NCBI RefSeq assembly: GCF_024679095.1
Contig: NC_066522.1
Span: 10,873,753-10,937,752, forward strand
Source: Eriocheir sinensis
Lineage: Eukaryota; Arthropoda; Malacostraca; Decapoda; Varunidae
Direction: 5' to 3'
DNA: 64,000 bases
Shown: one piece after another, positions 23,688 through 64,000 of the stretch
Layout of the letters: the number at the start of each line of letters is the position of its first letter
Position numbering within the stretch: position 1 is the first letter of the stretch
The notes under the pieces: model-generated
Database searches by the model: none
What the model was told of the DNA's origin: nothing
The model's input: only the letters and a program-made list of their open reading frames with translations
Made by a program: the position numbers and the translations under genes

Positions 23688-23885
23688 GGGGGGCTTCACC
23701 CCCCTGGACCCCCTGCTAACCAAAGGGGGCTGCGGACCCCCCGACATGTATGATGCGCCGTAATTTTTATTTATTTTATTTTTTTTGTGGGGGAGTGTAT
23801 TTAAACTACTGTAACTGAACTTTACATAACCTAACCTCGACCCTCTGCTAACCAGGGGGGCTGTGCCCCCCTGGATAGCAGGGCA
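23688..23885. repeat. G/C-rich recurring motif, paired copies
   Basis: ggggggcttcacccccctgg and gggctgcggaccccccgaca, then in opposite sense accaggggggctgtgcccc near 23856. The arms could base-pair. They lie between the AT-rich stretches at 23560 and 24060, which contain related ccctaaattaagg-type sequence. Confidence 0.5.
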
Positions 23886-24184
23886 ATATTGGAGGCGCTT
23901 GCTTGTCACAGCTTAATGCGCCCACGAGGCAGCAATTACTTGCATCGCATGTGACATGCCCATGTCACTTGTGATGCTCGATGTCGAATATGGTGGATCA
24001 AAAGACAATACGTTTAGGGAACTTTCCTGAAAGTTTCGGGATTAGTGATTTTTACCGATTTTAGGGAAATTTTGGTGGCACATATTTCAGTCAATTTGCC
24101 TTCTCACACCCCAAACCCAGATTCCCCATCGGTTCCCAGGTTCTCAATATAATGCTCTCTAGGCTGTTGAGTGTTAAGTGTACA

Positions 24185-24402
24185 GCGCATCCCATGTGAC
24201 ACGCCCGTGTCACTGTGGCTCCAAACACCTGTACCTTGGTTTTGCCCTAGGAGACCTGAAGTCCCAAGGGCTTCGCTTCCTCGTACAGTGGCTTGAGAGC
24301 CACCACCAAAACCTCCAGGGACTCTGCAAGGATTACTGCATCATTGACAAAAACAAGGTCAGTGACCCTGGTATTGCTAATGGATGCTCCGCAATAACTC
24401 CT
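24185..24402 (-). mobile_element. LINE reverse transcriptase fragment
   Basis: The minus strand reads ISNTRVTDLVFVNDAVILAE and ALKPLYEEAKPLGLQVS, the polymerase active-site region of a widespread non-LTR retrotransposon family. The catalytic box, normally FADD, is VNDA here, and an in-frame stop follows. It is a dead fragment with no other LINE sequence next to it. Confidence 0.65.
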
Positions 24403-24894
24403 CTACTTGAAAATAAAAAAAATGAAGAGGCAAAGAAGCCGTACAGAAATTTTGGATAACAAGAGAAAATTAAAGAAAAAGGTAAACAGGAGACCCAGAC
24501 AATGAAAGAGTATGTCAAGGAGTGGTTGCAAAGGGCAAAATTCCCAACCTTAAAATGAACTGAACTGAATACTGTGACTTGACAGGATCAACCTGCTCTT
24601 GTTTTTTTATGCAGATTTATTAGGCAGCACTTTTCATGAATTTCAAATGTACTTTTTTGATAATTTTCTTGGGATTTTTTTTTTTTTTTAAGTTGTGATT
24701 GGTCAAAACCCTGTATATCAAACCTGCAGATGAAATGGACTGACTGAAATATTTTTATTATATTTGTATTTTTGCTTGAATTTCTTTTTACCAAGTGGCA
24801 CATTGCTTTGAAAAAAAAAGTTAATTTGTATGAATGATATTGAGGCTCAGATTTTTATTTTTATTTTATTTATTCAATTTTTTTTTTTACATGT

Positions 24895-25205
24895 TTGCCT
24901 ATTGCGCCGGTAGGCTTTCTTCAAGGGCCTGGTGGTCGGCCCAAGCCTGTCGTAGCGCAGGCATTTTTTATAGTGGCGCCATTTACTCTTGGCTCATGCT
25001 GCCCCCCGAAACTCATTCTTGCGTCACTTGGACGGTTTCTTCTAGAGTTCGGGTTGATGAGTGGTCTTCAGGACAGCATGTGGGTAGTCTTAGGCCACTC
25101 AGTGGTGGCTGAAAAATCTCAGATGGTAGCGTGGGGATTCGAACTCGTGTCGTCCAGCACGCGGTGAATGCAGGGCCCGCACTCTAACCACTCAGCCACC
25201 GCCTA
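24895..25205 (-). mobile_element. tRNA-derived SINE, family S-B, near full length
   Basis: On the minus strand: ggcggtggctgagtggttag (A box), gagttcgaatccccacgcta (B box), ccactgagtggcctaagact, ggcgccactataaaaaatgc and ggcccttgaagaaagcctac. It is the best S-B copy and shows the uninterrupted sequence at the point where the copy at 51842 carries an insertion. Confidence 0.75.
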
Positions 25206-25411
25206 CCCTGGATATGAGCAAAACTTACAAAATTACACTTGAAAATATTTTCTTTTGTTATTGGACGGGGGCCTAAGATGAAACTTTACTGTTTTTGGGA
25301 ATAGCTAGATTGTGATTTTTAGATTAATTGGCCAATAAGATGACATTAATATTCTTAATTTTCTTATGTTACATTTTTGTTTCATTGAATTTGAATGAGT
25401 TTTCTGGCATA

Positions 25412-27616
25412 CAGTGGAGACTCAATACTCAAACTTAATTTGTTCCAAATGGCTGTTCGAGTATCAAAAAGTTTTTACTACCGATACCTATAAATCAGGT
25501 AATTCGTTCTAACCTTAGCAAAACCTTAAGTTTACAAAAATTTCAACGTAATTTTTTTTTATAATTTTGATTTGTACCTACCGTAAGTGAAGGCTGGTGA
25601 TGGATAACGTAGAAGAGGAGGGGAGGAGGAGGGAGGTTATACGTCGGAGGACAAGTCACCGTCTGGTAACTCGTCTCCTAGTGTGATTCCTGTGAACCCA
25701 CTAGTGGAGGGCTGTGGCTCACTAACACTTGCACTCTCACTAGATTCCTTTTTCAACAAGAATCTGTCTAATGTGATCTGCCTTTGCCTTTTTTTTTCAA
25801 AATGTCTCTGAAATGCTGCATCAAATTTTCATCAAACTGGTTTATGTTTCTGTGTACGGCAGCAATATCAGGGTGGCACCTCTCCAAAAAGTTTCCCAAC
25901 TCTGTCCACTGCCGCAAATATCTCTTGATCTCTGCAGTGGAGACTCTCCTTGCTGTTCCCCTCCTCCTCCCCTGAAGACAGCTCCTCAGTTACCTCCTGC
26001 AGCTGTTCCTGGTGAAGTTGACGCAGCTTGTCAGTGGTGAGGTCTTCAGTGTGTGCTTGCACCAGCTCCTCCCCAGAGACAATGTCCTCCACCACAGCAG
26101 ACTCCTGGACTGAAGGCTCGAATCCCTCAAAATCCTTGGCTGTCACACAGGTCGGCCACAGATTTTTCCAGGCAGACTACAAGGACCTCACAGAAACTTG
26201 ACCCCAGGCTTTATCTATAAGCCTTAAGCAGTGGAGGATATTGAAGTGATTCTTCCAAAACTCCCTCAAGAGTGAGCTCTGTTTCAGAAGTCACCTCAAA
26301 GCACCTCTCAAAAAGTGCTTTTGTGTACAGCTTCTTAAAGCTGGCAATGACATTCTGGTCCATGGGTTGGATCAGTGGCGTGGTGTTGGGGGGGAGGAAC
26401 ATCACTTCGATGAATTTATACCCCTTACCCAATTCTTCTTCCACGCCTGGAGGGTGTGCAGAGGCATTGTCCATCAACAGGAGGGCCTTGAGTGGTAGAT
26501 TCTTCTTCATTAGGTATGTCTTCACTGCAGGTGCAAACACCTCCACAAACCACTCTGTGAAGAACTGCCTGGTTGTCCAGGCTTTCTTGTTTGCCCTCCA
26601 CATCACACTGAGTTTGCTCTTTTGCACACCGTTCTTCTTGAATGGCCTGGGGTTTTCCGAATGGTACACCAGCAGCGGTTTAATTTTGCAGTCGCTGCTA
26701 GCATTGGCGCACAGAAGCAGGGTTAGCCTGTCTTTCATGGGCTTGCGTCCTGGCAAACACTTCTCTTCCTTTGTTATATAGGTCCTGTTTGGTAGTTTTT
26801 TTCCAAAACAGGCCTGTCTCATCACAATTAAAGACCTGTTGTGGGCTTAAGCGCTCCTTATCCACAAATTTCTTAAATTCAGGCACAAACTTCTCGGCGG
26901 CAACTTTGTCAGCACTTGCGGCCTCGCCGTGCCTCACAACAGAATGAATTCCAGTTCTCTTCTTGAAATTCCCAAACCACCCCTTACTAGCTTTAAAATC
27001 TTCACTGGAGTCAGAGGTAGTATCACAAATAAAATCACCATGGAGCCGCCTAACCTTTGCACAAATTATGCCCTCTGTCATAGAATCACTAGCCATCTGC
27101 CTTTCGTTTATCCACACCATCAACAATTTTTCCATTTCTTCCACTGCCGCAGGTTGCTCAAGTTGCTTTTTCACACCCATCGCCACATCAGCTCCCTTAA
27201 TGGCCTCCTTGTTCTTCAGTATGGTGGCTACTGTAGATTTTGCCATACAATACTCAGCTGCAAGATCAGTGATTCTTGCTCCTTTCTCGTATTTATCAAT
27301 AATCTCCTTTTTCCGTTCAATGGTCATCACTACATTCTTCCTTTTAGGCCTATTTTCACCACTAATAAGCCTCTTTGATGCCATTGTAAGTTTCTAAATG
27401 AAAAACCAGAGACAGAGCGCAGGAGAATGTTGTTGTTCTCACGACCGCAGCGGGACAACTGGCGGCGGAGGGGAGGGAGAAGCCAGAAGCCTTTGTTTAC
27501 AACCACGTGTGCGGACGTTCGAGTACCAAATATTTTTTTGAGTACCAAGTCAAACTTTTGCATTCGAGTATCGAAAAATTTGACTTCCAAGACGTTCGAG
27601 TATTGGGTCTTCACTG
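25412..27616 (-). mobile_element. Tigger/pogo-type DNA transposon, 2.2 kb
   Basis: Terminal inverted repeats of about 25 bp (cagtggagactcaatactc on the left, gagtattgggtcttcactg on the right) are flanked by TA at 25410-25411 and 27617-27618, the target duplication of the Tc1-mariner superfamily. It carries a broken transposase gene on the minus strand. It inserted between the Sec31 promoter region and its first coding exon, ending 125 bp before that exon. Confidence 0.88.
25638..27384 (-). pseudogene. Tigger-like transposase, frameshifted
   Basis: Reads from ATG at 27384 in pieces: 27384-26698, 26825-26211, 26146-25868 and a distal part to 25638. The N-terminus (KNVVMTIERKKEIIDKYEKG, ITDLAAEYCMAKSTVATILK) is a Psq/CENP-B-type helix-turn-helix, followed by a second DNA-binding region ending GWFGNFKKRTGI. 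The DDE catalytic domain shows CDETGLFWKK, LLLMDNASAH and LPPNTTPLIQPMDQNVIASF, so all three Asp positions are kept (36 residues between the second and third). Breaks: a frameshift at a run of seven T at about 26795, a shift at about 26215 followed by an in-frame TAG near 26167, and a further shift near 25793. No single full-length protein can be made. Confidence 0.85.
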
Positions 27617-27740
27617 TATATTGTTTTTGCTACATAAACAGTCAACATTGATTAATAGCAGAAATACCATTTAGCAATAGAAATGCAATCTGGTACCCCT
27701 ATTGTGACTTCATAACTGCAGTTATTCAAATTGTTTTCAG

Positions 27741-61047
<33,307 letters not shown>

Positions 61048-61139
61048 AAAAAAACAGGACAAGAAAACAAATGAGACCAAACGAGCTACATAATGGTTAA
61101 ATAATTAACAACTTATAATTATATATGTGTGTGCACGGC

Positions 61140-62840
61140 ACATTTATGCACAATCTACACGAACAGAAGGCTCAGCCACTCCCGCCACATAGATCCACAT
61201 ACATAGGCTGAGCTCTGTCTGATGGAGGTGATGATGGAGTTCCCAGATTGTTCCACTCTACTTCTCATACTGTACGTGGCATGGTGACGCAGCACAGCCA
61301 GACAGTTCATCACATGCCCAGTGAAGGCCGGGGATGAGCTAGTCCATCTAGGAAGCCCCAGAAGCCGCTTGAGGATGTTGTTATGACAGGCTCTAAGATG
61401 GTTCATGGAGGCAGCTCTATACCGCAACCACAGCGAGTTGCAGTTGAGAGAGTAGCAGTGGCTCCTGAATAACTACAACTTCACCTCTGTGCTGCAGAAA
61501 GAGAATTTTCTCAGCAGCGTGTTACCAATGACTGTGAGCTTGGTGGTCTGCTTCTTGATGTCATCATCATCGGTCCTTTCCCTGTTGATGACATGGCCCA
61601 GGTATGTGAATCTATCCACAAATTAAGTGCACTCCCACTTAGCCGTGCTGATGTCTGGTAGTCCACCCTAGAGTGTGGCGGTGGCACTACCATGCACTCC
61701 GTCTTGGTGGTGTTGTAGACAATATCGTGCGTGGCAGCATACGCCTGACACTCCAATAAGGTCCTGCAGAGCCTCCACTGTGGGCGCCATCAGTACCATG
61801 TCATCAGCATAACTCAGCGAGTTGATGCACTTATCATGTAAGTGGCAGCCTGTGCCTGTGTCACACAGAGCGGCAGTGAGATCATCTGTGTAGACGTTGT
61901 ACAGGTAGGGAGACCGGATCCCTCCCTGGTGAATACCATTGGCTGCGAAGTGGAAGCTCCCAATTTTACAGCAAATTCCTTGGTAGTGTAGCAGTACATT
62001 AGGAGCTTGACACTGTACCCAGGAGTTCCCCTTACAAGCAGTTTATGAAACAGCTTAGAATAGTTCACTCTGTCAAAGGCCTTGCTGGCATCAAGGAAGC
62101 AAAGGTAGACAGGTGAGCCCCAGAAGTGTAGTACTCAATGATATTCTTCAAGGTCCACACACACATCTCAGTGCCGTGCCCTTTCTTGTATCTAAACTGA
62201 TTGTCCAGTGTGTTCAGGTAGGCCTCTAGGCAGTGCAGCACTGCCTTCTCAATCATTTTTGACAAGGCAGTCGCAATGGCAATGGGCCTTTAGTTGCTAG
62301 AGAGAGCAGGGTTTTTAACCTTGCTCTCTAGCAAGGGAACTTTGCACTGCCAAGACCTGAGAGGGTATGTATTGATGGCAGATGCAGGCATTGATAAAGA
62401 GGGAGAGCCAAGAGACCAGTCTGGGAGGTGCATACCTAAAGGCGCCAGAGGGAAGCCCATCAACGCCCAGCGCCTCGCTGTTGGAGAGCATCTGCAGTAT
62501 CTCCCTCAGCTCACTGTGGTTGACACTGTGAAAGCCCTCCAGCGTCACCCCACGCAGCTCGCTCCGGAGGGCCCTCTCACTCTCCACGTCTGCCACACAG
62601 TTCAGAGTACCCTCGAAGTGGTCACCCCATATGGTGGCAATGTCCTCCTCCCCCACGGCCTGATCCACTTGTAAGGGGAGGGTGTGAGAGTCCGGGGACA
62701 GGGCTCATAGGCCGCGCCAGAAGCTGGTTGCGTCACTGCCAGCCAGCTGGGCAGCCAGTGCCTGAGCTCGTAGCTCCTCCTCATGAGCCCTGTACCACCG
62801 GAGGCAGAGCTTATCATCACGTTTCTCGTATAAATGCTTG
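61140..62840 (-). mobile_element. LINE polymerase remnant on the minus strand
   Basis: From 62840 downwards the minus strand reads GDHFEGTLNCVADVESERAL, LSNSEALGVDGLPSGAFRYA, MSKMIEKAVLHCLEAYLNTL, NQFRYKKGHGTEMCVWTLKN, SLSYADDMVLMAPTVEALQD and LRACHNNILKRLLGLPRWTS. The YADD catalytic box is at 61800-61811. Several frameshifts and stops separate the blocks. It belongs to a different family from the LINE at 57115. Confidence 0.85.
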
Positions 62841-63649
62841 AATTATCCACATCTTGTCAATAAATCATATGTACGAAAATTGGAGAAGGTCTGAAACATT
62901 CTCTTCCAAGTTTTCATCCTTATCTGACCCTTCATTAAAAAGTTATTCCCAAAAAACAATATAACAGACACTGAAATTCATGGTAGCCTATGGCATTCTG
63001 CAAAAGATTGAAAATCAACAAGTTACTTTACAGTTTCTAGTACTTAGTAGCTTCCTTATAATGATTCATAGAAGGGCAGTATCAAGTAAATTTGCCTGTA
63101 TATTTTTGTTTCTGTTGATAACATTTTGCTACACTGGTTTCAGTGTAACTTATAGATTTTTATATTTTTTATTTATGTTACTAAAAAGTAGGGGATGAAA
63201 ACTAAATTTTTCATAATGTTATGTGCAAGTTTTGTGTAGCCCTTCAGCTCTGTTTACAACACTCAGGCACAGTTAGCTAGAGTACTATTTAAAATTATTC
63301 ATATAATCTAGTATAGATTTTGCTTGGTTGTCAAAGAGTTCTTTGAACTAAGATTTTACTATTATGGAAGTTTGTGGAAGGGCAGCAGTATTGTGGAGAG
63401 CCTAGGTGCCATGTTGGACACTCTGGCGACAAGAAGCTGATGATGCTGAAGCAGGTTTGTGAGGCTGCCAGCATGAAGCATGAAGCTTCTATAGTCATGC
63501 TAACACAACAGCAACAATGCCCAATCCTCCCAAGACTGTGATCTTAGAACCTTTATCATAACATTTAGCAAGTGCAGTAAATTTTAAGTTAACATACACA
63601 TTTTGGGATACATAGGCAACATACAATGTTAGGACTTAGCCAGTGAAAG
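62841..63649. other. Sec31 intron 18, nothing recognised
   Basis: AT-rich. The patch 63380-63540 has an open run (KKLMMLKQVCEAASMKHEAS) that I cannot assign. Confidence 0.4.
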
Positions 63650-63983
63650 TAACTAGGCCATTTTGCTAAAACTAACATATATTAGGTGGGACATTATAGG
63701 TCCCAGTGAAGTTAGGAGGATGGGGTGAGACATTCATTGGATTGCATTTTGGACTTCACATGCAGAAAGGAAGGAGTGAGGAGTTAGATTCTTAATTTAC
63801 ATTCTAGTAGGGAATACAGGAAAATTCTTCAGCATCAAAGAGTTAGATGCAGGCATCATTATCAAGCTTAATAAAAGCTATAAACTTCAAATATTTCAAG
63901 CTTATGCACCAACCTCAGCTTGCAGTGACAAAGTAGAAAAGTTTTATGAGGGTGTGGAAGTCGCAATGAAAGAGCAATTAATC
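63650..63983 (+). mobile_element. LINE endonuclease fragment
   Basis: KLQIFQAYAPTSACSDKVEK and FYEGVEVAMKEQ match the QVYAPTS endonuclease motif of non-LTR elements of the kind at 3910-4270. Frameshifts upstream (HMQKGRSEELDS in another frame) and a stop at 63978 show decay. Confidence 0.65.
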
Positions 63984-64000
63984 GCTTTTTAATACCATAG

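Noticed and set aside
26272..26781. 169-codon open frame on the + strand inside the Tigger element
   Set aside because: Shadow of the minus-strand transposase, which has clear catalytic motifs.

Overview
The window is animal nuclear DNA carrying two conserved protein genes on the + strand, separated by about 10 kb of repeat-rich intergenic DNA. There are no operons, bacterial signals, CRISPR arrays or rRNA genes. Short exons with GT-AG borders in large introns, long (AT)n, (AG)n and (AC)n microsatellites, abundant tRNA-derived SINEs and several LINE families suggest an arthropod, most likely a decapod crustacean. That taxon is an inference from repeat style and protein similarity; I could not search a database.

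Region 1 (about 1-15,190) is the 3' half of Csde1/Unr, which encodes a multi-cold-shock-domain RNA-binding protein. Seven coding exons between 381 and 10,923 join in frame with consistent phases. They end in the SUZ-C-like C-terminus seen in animal CSDE1. Exons upstream of 381 lie outside the window. The introns hold a SINE, LINE fragments, TTAA-flanked non-autonomous elements and an inverted-repeat transposon.

Region 2 (about 15,190-27,740) is intergenic or 5'-noncoding. It contains SINE copies, one of them split by a 1.3-kb insertion, a pair of 140-bp inverted arms next to a 22-bp minisatellite, recurring G/C-rich motifs and a GC-rich island at about 18,040-18,620 that could be the Sec31 promoter and first noncoding exon. 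A 2.2-kb Tigger/pogo-type transposon (25,412-27,616) has clean TA-flanked terminal repeats but a frameshifted transposase. It ends 125 bp before the first Sec31 coding exon.

Region 3 (27,741-64,000) is Sec31, the outer-coat subunit of COPII vesicles. Eighteen coding exons run from the ATG at 27,768 to 59,751, about 985 codons. They cover the N-terminal WD40 propeller, the ACE1 helical region and most of the proline-rich linker; the C-terminal exons lie beyond the window. The introns are filled with LINE fragments, pogo-like TA elements, a hAT-like element nested in a SINE with a perfect 8-bp target duplication, and a striking chain of TTAA-targeted foldback elements at 35,446-37,343.

I found no convincing new gene system. 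The items most worth checking are the Sec31 exon whose expected splice donor is missing because it runs straight into a 345-bp (AT)n tract, the serially nested TTAA elements, the repeated pattern of TTAA elements inserted inside other inverted-repeat elements, and a proline-rich open reading frame in a Sec31 intron.
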